NCBI GenBank assembly: GCA_001972305.1
Contig: BDDD01001647.1
Location: 64,936 to 128,935 of the forward strand
Direction: 5' to 3'
DNA length: 64,000 nucleotides
From: Cephalotus follicularis
Lineage: Eukaryota; Streptophyta; Magnoliopsida; Oxalidales; Cephalotaceae
This document shows positions 11,684 through 22,659 of the stretch, piece after piece. Position numbers and translations under genes: made by a program. The notes below the pieces were generated by a model, which worked only from the letters and a program-made list of their open reading frames with translations, did not search any database and was not told where the DNA came from. Numbering within the stretch: position 1 is the first letter of the stretch; each line of letters starts with the position of its first letter.

Positions 11684-12053
11684 ACACCGGTTGCTTAGTT
11701 CCTCCTTTGTCAAATTTTACATGCAAGATTTGCTTACGGATATGTATTTCGAGCTATATATTACTTTGTTAAATCTTATATCAGAGATTTGTTGACTTCT
11801 TTTGTGTCATTTCTTTTCCTTTTTGTTTGGTTACTTGGAGCTCGTGGGGAAAGAAATCAATAATGAACTAGTATAATAGTACATGACTTTGTGTATATAT
11901 TTGGATGGATTCAACGAATATAAAAGCGGATATTTCAGTGATTACATCTACACAACAGAAGGTACCAGAGAACTTATAGGAACATTGAGGGAGAAACAGA
12001 GAGTGTGTGTAAATGGGGAGATTCAACGATCTGGCCCAAGGGGTGATAGTGGA
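10819..12053. other. Spacer with (CT)20 microsatellite at 11641-11680
   Basis: The first about 70 bases seem to be the far half of the SINE-like sequence split by the solo LTR. The rest is AT-rich with no gene seen. The CT run is uninterrupted. At about 11210-11265 a short AAATTGATATATAT stretch resembles one arm of the foldback repeats described near 36.8 and 61 kb. Confidence 0.5.
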
Positions 12054-12670
12054 TGTTAGAGTAACGAGAAATGTATTATTGATGATCTTATTTTTGTATA
12101 CAATATGGGTCTTATATATAGGTCTATACTTGATCTTTATATTAATTACCAAGATACACTAGAATTTGTAATTGATATTCTATGATATGTATCTGATACT
12201 AACTAATTAAATACTCTAGAATCATGACAATAATATTTAAGATATGTAACTCTTGTCATATCACTCTCACACTAAAACTCGTAAACTTGAAGCCAAATTG
12301 AGTTTGGAAGGTATACGCTGAAAATCTCGAATATAAAAGGAATTAGTGAAGATATCAGCTGTTTGGTTTGACGTGGAGACGAGAACCAATCGAATGGTAA
12401 CTTGAACAATATGTTTACGAGCAAGATGATAATTAATCTTGATATGCTTAGTCCGTTAATAAAAGATATCATTGTGTGTTTCTTGAAATGCACTGTGACT
12501 GTCATAATGTATGAGAGTAATAGAATCAAATGGAATACCTATATCTTGTAGCAACCAACGTAACTAAATTAACTCAGAGATAGTGCCTGCAAAAGTTCGA
12601 TATTTTGTTTCTATGGTCAAGTGAGAAACTGTAGTTTGTTTTTTGCTCTGCTACGAAACATGAGAATTGC
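12054..12670 (-). mobile_element. Copia 3' end remnant: RNase H fragment plus LTR
   Basis: Read on the minus strand, about 12670-12290 gives a degenerate RNase H tail with recognisable pieces: Y-D-S-H-S-A-F-Q, RTKHIKINYH, QTADIFTN and PSKLNL. These are interrupted by stops and frame changes. It is followed by an LTR-like block 12271-12054 that begins TGTGAGAGTGA and ends TTACTCTAACA, with TG...CA ends. The 5' part of the element is gone, so no target duplication can be tested. This is a different, older family from the 2.4-kb Copia. Confidence 0.8.
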
Positions 12671-13704
12671 CGAGCAAAAAGCAAAACCATGTGGTAGAAT
12701 GACGATATGTAAGATTACCTCCTTAATCAACATCAGAATTTACAAATAACTGTAAATAGGAGTTAAATGTAAAATATATATTCCTAATTGTACTTGTATT
12801 TTGGTGTGATATATGTGGGTGTTTGGTTAAGTGGGTTAATAAATTGTCTTTGGGCCTGATCATTTTAGTTTGGACCAATGGATTATTATATAACGAAGGC
12901 CCAAAAAGTTAAACCCTAACCCTATCTGATTCATATATATATTTTTGAGTAATAAACCAATTTTGGTTTTCTCTCTTAGTTCCCGTGGGTTGCCAGGTTT
13001 TGATATTTTATTATTGTTTTTTCCTCTTTTGATCAGTGTTGTGTTTCTTTAAGCTTGAATCAATCTTTACAAAAAAAATCAATTTTCTTTCTGATTAGCC
13101 TTTGTATTTGATCTTCAAAATGAAAGCCGGACCCACTATCACGTTCTCCACGCCTGCCACCATCCACTTTGCCTTTTCTTCTTCCCTCTTCAAATGGCCC
13201 CACATCACACCCCAACCGCTCTTTCTTCTGTCATGACGTCAGTATACAGGTCTTACTTTTACAAATTTTTAACACTAAAGTAGCAGACTAATGGCCGGGG
13301 CCCCATGTTGCTTTTCGGCGCCGACAATGAAATGATCACACCATTGCTTCTGTTGTTTGTTATAATGAACTTTAAACTTTTATTTGGTTTCTATTCCTAA
13401 TGCTAAGCAAGAAACCTTTAGCCATATAATTTCTAATGCCACCAAAGCATAAGGTTTTTAGTGAACAGAGTGACATAATTTAACAATTTGAATTACCAAT
13501 AGCTTATCTCTCGTGCTTAGACCCATAATTCTCCCTTAATTGCATCATATTAATTTTATAAATTAGTTATAAATCCTAAAAGTTTATTTATATTTCAACT
13601 ATGATTTTTGATGATTAAAAAAAATCATATTTTGAGTATTTATTTGGAGTTTTTAAAATACAAATTTTACGTTTCTTGAATACCTTTCTTTGCAATGATT
13701 TGAA
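12671..13704. other. Spacer with an orphan promoter-like segment
   Basis: No coding region was recognised. The promoter-like part (12838-12990) is listed separately. Around 13120-13260 there is a C-rich stretch with a TGACGTCA core but no gene attached to it. The CACTA element begins at the right edge. Confidence 0.45.
12838..12990 (+). promoter_or_regulatory. Promoter-like block: site II and telo-box motifs without a gene
   Basis: A GGCCCA (site II/TCP type) at about 12897-12902 is followed within 20 bases by AAACCCTAACCC (telo-box) and then an AT-rich leader with a pyrimidine-rich stretch. A second TGGGCC-type core lies near 12852. This combination is typical of plant housekeeping promoters, such as ribosomal-protein genes (established). 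No coding exon could be recognised downstream before the CACTA element at 13.7 kb. It may be the promoter of a gene lost or displaced, or part of an unrecognised LTR. Confidence 0.4.
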
Positions 13705-13720
13705 AATCACTAGCCTCAAC

Positions 13721-14085
13721 CGCGAGGGCATAGCGAGGGTAATAAACCCTTGCGAAACGCCTCCTCGCCATAAAGTTCCCGAGGGCATGGCGAGGATATA
13801 GCGAGGGTAGAGTCCCCTAGCCAAATATTGCCCTCGCCGTGGCGAGGGTATGGCTAGGGCTGTAAACCCTCGGCAAAATACCCTCGCAGTGGCGAAGGTA
13901 TATCCATACCCTCGTGATACCCTCGGCATGGAGAGGGTATAGCTAGGGCGTATCCCCTCGCCGCCAGCCACCTGCTGGAACTGAAACCCCCTCGCCAGTA
14001 CTCGCGATGCCCTCGCCATGGCGAGGGTGAAGACCCTCGCCATTGTGTCTGCTGCAGAATTGCGAGGGTATTTCCCTCGCTATTC
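13721..14085. repeat. Left subterminal array of CCCTCGC / GCGAGGG motifs
   Basis: More than a dozen copies of GCGAGGG or its complement occur in both orientations over 365 bp. They include the perfect 18-bp palindrome CCCTCGCCATGGCGAGGG at 14010-14027. In En/Spm elements, subterminal repeats of this kind bind the TNPA protein and are needed for transposition (established for En/Spm, inferred here). An apparent 142-codon minus-strand frame across the array is a repeat artefact. Confidence 0.85.
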
Positions 14086-14359
14086 TGCAGATCCTGAATA
14101 TGGAACTATCAGCAACATTCATTCCCTAATCTCCAAGCAAAACCTGCAATTCATTTCAGCAGCAGCCACAACAACAGTTTATTTTTCACAATTGTTTAAT
14201 TGACTCCATCTATAACTAATAAACGAGACATTTCATTCACAGGAAACTAACAGAACACTGTAAACCAGCTTCTAAAGCATATATATAAAAAGTGTTATAC
14301 GTTTACAATCAGTTTTAAAATGTGTCAAACTAAACAAACTACTCGTCATCGTTATCGTC

Positions 14360-15888
14360 CGAGTCTAGGGTATCCTGGAAGGGGGGTGCCAAGTTCGCGG
14401 CGAACTGTGATCAGATGGTGCGTGTGTGGACTGAGACCCAATGTACTGTGACATTTGAGCCATCAAAGTCTGCGACGTCAACTCCATCCGGTCCATCTGC
14501 TGTTGCATGTGCGAGCCTCCGTCTGGCCCTGGTCCAGACTGTGTTGGCTGTAAACAAAATGGGCGACTTTGACTTCCCACTCTCGACTGAGTACCTCGAA
14601 GTGCTTGTGGTAGCATCTTTGTGAAAGTCATGTAGTTCCCCAATCCACGGATCTTGCCCTTCCGCGGACCCCTCACCAATATCCACCCCGGTAGCAGACC
14701 GGTACTTCTCCTACAAAGAAATACAACATTAATCAGTTAAGAGATTGACATATAAACGGTAATTGACATATTCATTACAGTTTGTGACTCACCAGCCTCT
14801 CCACTACAATAGGAGGTGGAGGAGTATCATCTCCCGCCATACATCCAAAAAGTCTTTTTCCCTTCGACTCCTGCAAGTCAAATTCTATCTTGAATAAGTT
14901 TCAAACACAAATTAAGTTTTTCACCATAATTACAAATGAAGTTTATTACTTACCCCAATTTGAAGCTGTCTCTCCATCGTGTGACTACCGCCATTATAGG
15001 TGGTGTGTGCTTCGTTCTCCCTATTGGCGGCATTTGTTCTTGCCCGCCCCTGAAATTCCTTGGACATCCACCTATTCACCATTTCATCCCACACTGGCCG
15101 TGGTATCTCTGCAGGGCCATGCTGCATGCACTCAGGGCTCATCTGCTGCACACCAGCGCCCCTCATTGCATTCCTCGTAAAGTTACGCATCCACTTCGGG
15201 TAATTCTCCTGCACGTAACTGTAGAATGGAAGCCTGCTGTGTGCATCAAATGGAAGAAACTGGAAGTAGTCCTACAAAATATCAGTGTCAAACAACGAGG
15301 TTAAAAAAAATCCTGAATAATATTGATTGTTAACTGTAACAGTTTTACTCACCAGTAGCTTCTCCCACAGTAGTTCCTTCTCTGAATCAGGCTACTGTCT
15401 CCACGTGATCCGTGGTAGTAGTATTCTGCTCTTGATGATGGACGCTATGGTGTTTTTCACGTCCATCTCCTCAAAACACTTGCACTTAAACAAATATTAG
15501 CACCAACATCATAGATTACTTTTAAAAAAATGCACTTAAATTACTAGTTACTTACCCATTGACACTGATATGCTGAATAGGCCTAGAATCAACCCCCTGC
15601 GGGGGTAACTCCGCCCCCTACTAGCTCCCCTCATCCGTCGCTGATGGGAACCTAATTCAAATCATGGTTACGTTTCACTGTAGAAATATATAACAAAATA
15701 TAACAAAAAAAGCTTCGACAATACGAAAAACAGAATATCGTGACATAACAAATTTCCTTACTAGCACTGGGAACGTCGGTATCCTGCTCCCGTCTGTCAA
15801 ACTCCATGGAGTCCGTCTCGGGAAGCGAAGATTCGGAGGGTATGGTGGAATCTCCAGGAATAGAGGAACGCGTGACTTTGCGAGGCAT
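14360..15888 (-). pseudogene. CACTA second gene, Transposase_24 (Ptta/En/Spm) type
   Basis: Minus-strand exons can be followed. Exon 1 is 15888-15762 and starts MPRKVTRSS, with a GTAAGG donor at 15761-15756. Further pieces lie near 15640-15550 and 15490-15360. A well-conserved exon at about 15270-14950 has ENYPKWMRNF, PVWDEMVNRWMSKEF and NRENEAHTTYNGGS, the W-x-F-x-x-NR-x-x-HTGGS core of Transposase_24. A Gln/Met-rich tail lies near 14700-14360. An in-frame TAG appears in the third piece near 15400, and the tail changes frame near 14600, so it is probably inactive. By position this is the TNPA-like DNA-binding partner of the TNP2 transposase. Confidence 0.75.
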
Positions 15889-16032
15889 ATCTGCAAGAAC
15901 TCATCGTATCCTGCTCCCGTATGTCTAACTCCATGGAGTCCATCTCGGGAAGCGAAGATCCAGAGGGTATGGTGGAATCTCCAGGAATAGAGGAACGCGT
16001 GACTCTGCGAGGCATATCTGCAAGAACTCATC
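15779..16032. repeat. 127-bp tandem duplication of the first exon of the CACTA second gene
   Basis: Copy 1 is 15779-15905 and copy 2 is 15906-16032, differing at only a few positions. Each contains the start codon and the first about 35 codons of the gene plus a few bases upstream. Because 127 is not a multiple of three, the upstream copy reads out of frame into the downstream one. Confidence 0.9.
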
Positions 16033-16409
16033 GTATTTAAAAACGATACAAACTACATACAATTGTCCTACTATATATTATGAAATAACAATGTCGTAAC
16101 ATAACAAATTAGAAGATTAAGAATACTATTCAAATAGTATTTACTACATATACTACACTATTAACTTACAGTTTAATCTATGCTATCAATATCCATGTCG
16201 TATTGACTATCAGAATCATATTCCATCGCTCCGTCCTCCTCATCCGTGTCAGAAAGATCATCTTCCCATTCATCTTCCTCGTCATATGTATTGTCGTGGT
16301 ATGACGTAGGATCCCTTATTTGAACATTTGGAGGTAATACTACCTCCTCCCATTCCCCATCTCCTCGAAGGGAATCCTCGCTTGCAGGACCTAAATCAGT
16401 TGCAAATGA

Positions 16410-19400
16410 TCATAGTGAACCGGTGGCGACATCTTCTTGCACTGTCATATCCATACCCAAAGCGTCGTCATCTTCTTCTTCATAATCAGGAAGGCTGTAG
16501 GCATTTATGGGTTTCGTTTTTATCACAGTAACCCACCCTTTGTACCTATGATCGTTGGACACGCTGGGTGCGTAGAACACCTTCACATCTTGACTTGTTA
16601 GCATGAATGGCTCGTATGAGGGGAGTGCCTTTTCAGGTTCAGACGAACAATCCCAAACTCATCCACTCCGGTACCTCTCTCCGAAGTGTCAACCCAATTG
16701 CACTTGAATAAAACAACTTTGTTGTCTTTTCCGTAGAAATCGAGCTCCACAACGTCGACCAAGGATCTGTAGAAGTCACTACAACTATCATTCCAAGTGC
16801 TTCCCTTGATCATTACACCCCAATTTTGAGTTGTTGAAGTCCTCGATGCATCTTTAGTGTGAAACTTGTACACGTTGACAACGTACCCCTTCCACAACCT
16901 CACTTTTGTTGCAGGTGCACTTGCTAAATGTCGTAGACGGGCGTCAACTTCGTTGTCGTTCTTAACCTATTAAGTGTGCAATGTACACACGTAACATAGA
17001 AATCAACATCAATAATTAAAAATCATGAAACTTACAAACGCATTGTAAACATATTCTAGCATTACTTACACGGCTTTGAAACCATTTCACAAAGTGTGCA
17101 TCGCGTTCTTCTTCAATTTGTTTGGGGGTAATGCTAGGGTTTAATTCCATGACTAGTTGTTTGTACTCACTACAGCGAAGAATATAAGTGAGATACGTTC
17201 AAATTGCACAATTCGTATAAATAGAGTATAAACTTAGTACAATATATATGTCTACTTACTCAACCAGAGGGCTGACTTCATCGCAGTTCAGAAGGATGTA
17301 CAAATATGCGGCCTCGTATTCTTGGTCTGTCATATGTCTGTTCTCTGTCTGGCCCATTACTTTACCAGGATGCGTAAATATGGATAACAATCCGTTACTA
17401 GCAACGGCGCCTCCATCCCAGTTTCTCTCTGGTCTATTCAGCCTCGGCGGGACATCAGGTTCGAAATAATACGAACAAAACGTTGTCAACTCGCGAACGA
17501 TGTATGCCTAGGCGATCGACCCTTCTACACGAGCTTTGTTCTTGACCATCTTATTCATATCAAACAGCTCTCTGCAATTAAATATGTAATTAGAATACAT
17601 GACAAATAGATGAACTTTTTCAAAAAGAGAAACAACGAATAACTGTACCTCTTAATGGGATACATCAATGTGTTCTGAATGGGCCCACATACTTTCGCTT
17701 CGTAAGCTAGGTGGACGAGAAGATGTTCCATCGAATAAAAAAATGATGGAGGAAATATCTTCTCCATTTTGCAAATTGTTTGCACAATGTTAGTCTGGAG
17801 CAAGTCCATCTTCGCAGCACTGTTGGATGTTGAGCATATATTTCAAAAAAAATCACTGACCTCGGCCAACACCTCCATGATATTTCTTGGCAGGAACTCA
17901 GAAAATGTAATTGGAAGAAGCCTCTGCATGAATACATGGCAATCATGGCTCTTCAATCCCGAAACCTTACACTCTGAAACATTCACACACCGACATATGT
18001 TTGAGGCGTATCTATCCGAAAACCTTATCTTTGTCATCCATTCACAAACTTGTTTGACTTGTTCACTGTTCAGTGAATATTTTACTGGTGGCAATATGAA
18101 CTGCCCATCCACCTCTTCTGCATGCAGTTCAGGTCTTATTCTCAACTCTTTCAGATTAAGTCGAGCTTGTACATGGTCATTGGATTTTTCCTTCACATTC
18201 ATGACCGTGTTGAATATGTTTTCAAACACATTCTTCTCGATGTGCATGACGTCCAACTTGTGTCTGACTAGTACTTTACTCCAATAAGGAAGTTCGAAAA
18301 AGATACTTCGCTTAATCCAATTGTGTACTCTCCCGAACCCAGGAATCTTATAAGTGGGTACACATTTTCCAAACACAACTTCATTCAACTCGGAGAGTTG
18401 ATCCTCTATCTCTTCCCTTGATAACCTCTCCACACCCACCTCGGTCACCCGTCGACCCTTCAAGAATTTTTTATTGTCTCTTCTAAAATGGTGGTGTGTG
18501 GGCAACAATTGACGATGACGGTCAAACCATGAACATTTTCGACTATGCTTCAATCTAAAACCCTTTGTCTGACCCATGCAGTAGGGGCATGCCAAATGAC
18601 CGTGAGTACTCCAGCCTGACATCATTGCATAGGCAGGAAAGTCACTAATCGTTCACATTAAAGCTGCCCTCATCTGAAAATTCTTCTTGCGCGATGCATC
18701 ATAGGTTTCAACTCCAGTTTCCCACAACATCTTCAACTCGTTAATGAGTGGATGCAGAAACACATCAATATCTTTCTCTGGGCTCTTTGGTCCAGGTATA
18801 ATCAAGGATAAGAACATGAATGGCTTCGTCATACACAACCAAGGTGGAAGATTGTATGGGAAAACAAACACAGGCCAGCAAGAGTAAACACTACTACTGA
18901 CCCCAAAAGGACAAAACTCGTCCGTTGCTATTCCTATTCTAACATTGCCAACCTCTGCAGCAAACGATGGAAAAGTAATATCAAAGTTCTTCCAAGCTTC
19001 ACCGTTAGCCGGGTGTACCATTCCCACTTCGTCACCGTCATTCTCCTTCCTCTTCTTACTGTGCCGTCTCATATCATCAGATGTTTTGTCTGATTGAAAC
19101 AACCTCTGAAGTCTTGGTACCACTGGAAAGTGACGCAAAACCTTGTAAGGTACCTGTTTCTTTTTCTTTCCGTCACCGCTAGGTTTGAATCTAGGATGAT
19201 TGCACGTTGGACACTCTGTAGCACACTTGTGCTGATCCCCATAATACAACATACAATCATTGACACATGCATCTATCTTTTTGTAGCCTAATCCCAATGT
19301 CTTCATAATTTGTTTCAGCTTGTAATAAGACTCTGGCAATTTCTCATCTTCAGGCATTCCGCTCTTAACGATCTGAAGAATTTCCTTGGCCCCTTCGTTG

Positions 19401-19918
19401 GGAATCCCATACTTGGACTTGACATTCATGAGTCGCATCATCATAGGCAGCTTGGTGTATTTTTTATAGTCATTCCACAACGGTTCGTCGGCATCCTTAA
19501 GCAGGTCGTAAAACTTCTTTACATTGGGGTTCGCAAGTTCATCGGCCATCTCGTCATGTTCACCAGTGTCAAAATCAAACCCCCCGACATCCATTATGAG
19601 ATCAACAAAAGGATTGCTCGAACCCGAGGGGTCTGGCTGCTCTACTGTAGCCCGACGGCGTTCCCTCCTTTCCCCATGTTGATCCCACAACGTATAATGA
19701 GGGGTAAAACCCTTCTTCAACAAATGTAACCGCACTTCAGATCGAGTTCCAAACGTTCTTAACTTGCAACGGCTACAAGGACATTTTATCTTGCTATCCC
19801 AGACAAAATCTTGGTTTGAAAATACAAAATCTAAGAAAGCGAGCACACCCCTGTTAAATTCTTCCGTTAGTAACCCCTGGACAACCCGCCTACTCATCCA
19901 ACTCCTGTCAATAGACAT
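16410..19918 (-). pseudogene. TNP2-type CACTA transposase, broken
   Basis: The N-terminal frame 19918-18653 carries the transposon-associated domain (W-M-x-R near the start, PCSRC motif) at about residues 5-80, then Transposase_21 with C-x-N-D-C-x-L-Y-Y and C-P-T-C-x-x-x-R motifs. It stops at TGA 18655-18653, where relatives have Trp, and continues in the same frame from 18652 with DFPAYAM, GWSTHG and ACPYC. A second in-frame TGA lies at 17845-17843. The DUF4218 part follows (IFPPSFFYSMEHL at about 17760). After an intron (GTACAG donor), an exon near 17560-17256 has a TAG at 17510-17508. The DUF4216 tail is at about 17090-16410 and shifts frame near 16630. With at least three stops and one frameshift it cannot make a full transposase. 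The domain order is that of intact TNP2 genes. Confidence 0.92.
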
Positions 19919-20596
19919 TTTTTCTACAAGGAAGGTAGAAGAGTAGAAGATTGTTAGATTCGAGTATACTTTTCTCGATATGCATTGACTGAAGTGTATC
20001 TCACCACCTAACTCTAAAAGGTATGGCCCTATCCCATTCCCGACTACGTACCTTTACTAATATCGTTATCCCGCGTGCATAGTTCACTCCGAGAAAATTT
20101 CGGCAGCATCTCCCCACGGTTCCTCAAACACACGAATTAAACTGATTTGATCGGTTTAATTATGCATCCGAGGAACATGTTTAAGGAGTGCAACCAAAAC
20201 TTTCTTGAAGAAAACTATGTACGCAAGATAACGATATATCTAACAATAGATGTACGTATACAAGAACTGTCCGAACTGGACAATTCATGATTCACTCCTA
20301 TTAAACGAATCATGAACGGGAATCTAAGGGTTCTCACGAATTTAATCATAAAAGGTAATTGAACTCTACAATAAATTTAAAGATGATACTAACATACTAA
20401 CTAATTATACATTCATATATACAACTACCTATTAAACTATTATACATACATATATAACTACTAACTATTAAACTATTACACATACATATATACTATACAT
20501 ACATATATAACTACTAACTATATATATATACACTAACTATTATATAAGAGAGAGATGAAGAAAAAAGGAAAGTGTCGGGTTAGGTATAGGGCTATC

Positions 20597-20713
20597 CGAG
20601 GGCATGGCGAGGGTAACGTGCCCTCGCCATGCCTTTTTTTTCAAAAAAAAAAAATCCCAGCTCAACGGCGATGGGATTCTTAGCCCTTACCGTTGCCCTG
20701 TTTTCTTGTAGTG
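20597..20713 (-). repeat. Right terminus of the CACTA element with a 13-bp hairpin
   Basis: GGCATGGCGAGGG at 20601-20613 and its exact reverse complement at 20621-20633 flank a 7-base loop. They are built from the same motif as the left subterminal array. The CACTA terminus lies at 20713, and GGGC..ACGG-type sequence directly inside it is repeated once (TTAGCCC/TTGCCC). Confidence 0.88.
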
Positions 20714-20716
20714 AAT

Positions 20717-21852
20717 AATCCGGTTTTGATACGTGAATTATATATTAGAGTTGTGAATTAAATACTCGATTTAGTTTTGGGAAAATTTGAGATATTCCTT
20801 TTAACTTTGATCTTTGATTTATTCCGTTTGATTTTGGAATCTGACTTTTATGGGATATTAGAGAAATTTTGTTTGACATCAGATTATTTGTGATAATTGC
20901 ATTTTTGAATCTTTGTATTAAATATTTATCTTCCATAAAATATCAGTTTAATTCGGTTAAATGTTTTGTAAAATATTATTGAGCTACAACAACCTATGGT
21001 GTTACCATAGGTATTCGCTCTAGCCACAGAGGCATAACACCTTCCGCGATTTTGTGAACAATTAACAGCGTCTCCTTTTTTAAAGTTTCCAATGGTAAAG
21101 GAGTACGCATGCATTCTTATTGGAGATGAGTAGGCCTTTTTGTTATCACTTTAGTGTGATCTTGGTATACCTTTTGTTATAAGGCGTATTGGTCGACCAT
21201 AGGGTAAGTTTTTGTATGATATGATTTGTAACGGATGGCTGTGTGAGTGCCTCACACCCCATTTCGTAGATATACACATGGATCCGAGCAGTCTAGTGTG
21301 TGTGCTCATTTGGTATTTGCTTGATTTGGCCTTGTATTACTTATTTGATATCAGTTTTGAGCTCATTATTTTGTATGTTTTGATTCTTATTCTAGTAAAT
21401 TTGTTTTCATTATTTGATAGATGATTATTTTTCACTCTTGATTTATTAAAATTGGGTTTAATAATATTTTGATATTATTCCACATGAGTAATTCTGGTTG
21501 CTTTAAATGTCTCTTATAAGCTTTTTTTGTTTTGCCCTTTATCCATATCGAGGTTTGCTCAGCCGTTTTTTTTCTTACGACAGATGATCAAGGGAACGTT
21601 AGGGGTGTGTGACTGAGAGCTTCTAGCGTGATGTCTTGCAGAGTAGTATTTATTAAGATGCATATTTGAGTTTAATTTTAGCTAGATCTTTTAGTATGAT
21701 TTGAACTTTAGTTTGGAGCCGTTGTGACTATCTGGATTTTATTTTGAATTTGATTATTGAGGTTTGACAAATTTTCAGTAATTAATGCTAGTATTTTGTT
21801 TATTTGAGTTTTGTTTTTGATCAGTAAGTGACATTCCATTTGGTGGTGTTAC
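20717..21852. repeat. Probable LTR-type repeat fragment adjoining the CACTA element
   Basis: No coding frame. The stretch ends at 21852 with GGTGGTGTTACA, the kind of CA-terminated edge found in plant Gypsy LTRs. It has the promoter-leader look of such LTRs (GTGAGTGCCTCACACCCC near 21240, GTGTGTGCTCATTTGG near 21297). A perfect 9-bp hairpin ACCTATGGT-GTT-ACCATAGGT lies at 20992-21012. The matching TG start was not found, perhaps because the CACTA element landed inside it. The call is tentative. Confidence 0.35.
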
Positions 21853-21867
21853 ATTGAAGGAACAGTG

Positions 21868-22630
21868 CAGTCCATGAAAGATGTCCCTTTAATATATATG
21901 GGGATGCGAAGAACTGTAATAAAATGAACAGATGGAGGGGGCATACATGAGTTGACTAACACAATGTACAACATAGGCAATGTTGGGTTGTGTAGCCATG
22001 AGATAAACTAAGCTACTAACAAGTTGCCTGTAATCTTTACGCTTGGGGCAATGATACAGCTAATGAGGTTCTAACTGAGACGCGTCTATTGCTTGTTGAA
22101 AACTATTTTCAAACCCCCTCTTCGGCCTGAGCTTGCTTTAGAATTTCTGGAAGGGCTCCCTTTGGGGTAAAACCCTAAAAATAAGAAGAAAAAAAAACAA
22201 GTTGCCTGTAACAAGGGAAATCCTGAAGGGATTCACCATCTATAGAATTGAGGCAAGCATGAGCTTCCAAAGTTGATTGTGCAATCTCATTGTCAGTGAG
22301 ACTAGCTCGATAGAGAAGATCTAAAGCATACTTGGCCTAAGAAAGATAATATTCAGTGAAAGATGTAGTTAATTCAATGCCAAAAAAATGGGTCAGGGCG
22401 CCACGATCTTTCATTTCGAAATATTGACCGAGAGATTGTTTGAGATCTTGAATGTCTGAAAAGTTATTTTTAGCGATAATCATGTCATCCACGTACAAGT
22501 TATTTTTAGTGATAATAATGTCATCCACATACAAAAGAATAAGAATGATACATTTGTCTAATCGACGAAGGAACAAATATAGAATCATAGAAGCTAGGAC
22601 TGAAAGTGTTTGAACAACAGAATTAATCAT
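21868..22630 (-). mobile_element. Copia reverse transcriptase remnant with duplicated YVDD motif
   Basis: On the minus strand 22630-22337 encodes RT_copia sequence including LYVDDIIIT and, twelve codons later, LYVDDMIIA, then KDRGALTHFFGIE. The frame continues past a stop as AKYALDLLYRA (22340-22190). After an inserted SINE it resumes as YRQLVSSLVYLMATQPNIAY (about 22030-21930). Stops interrupt it. Gag, integrase and LTRs were not seen. This is an old fragment lying head to tail with the F-box pseudogene. Confidence 0.85.
22018..22211 (+). mobile_element. SINE-like insertion (162 bp) with 16-bp target duplication
   Basis: AACAAGTTGCCTGTAA occurs at 22018-22033 and again at 22196-22211. The insert 22034-22195 ends in an A-rich tail (AAATAAGAAGAAAAAAA). 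It has a possible B box (AGGTTCTAACTG) and no coding. Length, tail and long duplication fit a retroposed SINE. It splits the Copia RT frame. Confidence 0.78.
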
Positions 22631-22659
22631 CTGGAATCATGAATATAATGAGTAAGATA

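Larger units (their letters stand above)
13705..20716 (-). mobile_element. CACTA (En/Spm) DNA transposon, about 7.0 kb, defective
   Basis: The right terminus at 20713, read inward on the minus strand, is CACTACAAGAAAACAGGGC, a classic plant CACTA end. The candidate left terminus at 13708 also begins CACTA but then diverges. A 3-bp duplication AAT flanks both ends (13705-13707 and 20714-20716). Two genes lie on the minus strand in the usual order: a TNP2-type transposase (19918-16410), then a Transposase_24 (Ptta/En/Spm) type gene (15888-14360). Subterminal regions carry dense CCCTCGC/GCGAGGG repeats. Both genes carry disabling changes, so the element is non-autonomous. The left boundary rests on the CACTA and AAT match together and is less certain than the right. 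Confidence 0.88.

Noticed and set aside
13615-14043. 142-codon minus-strand frame
   Set aside because: It is translated almost entirely from the GCGAGGG-type repeats of the CACTA subterminal array and has no family resemblance.
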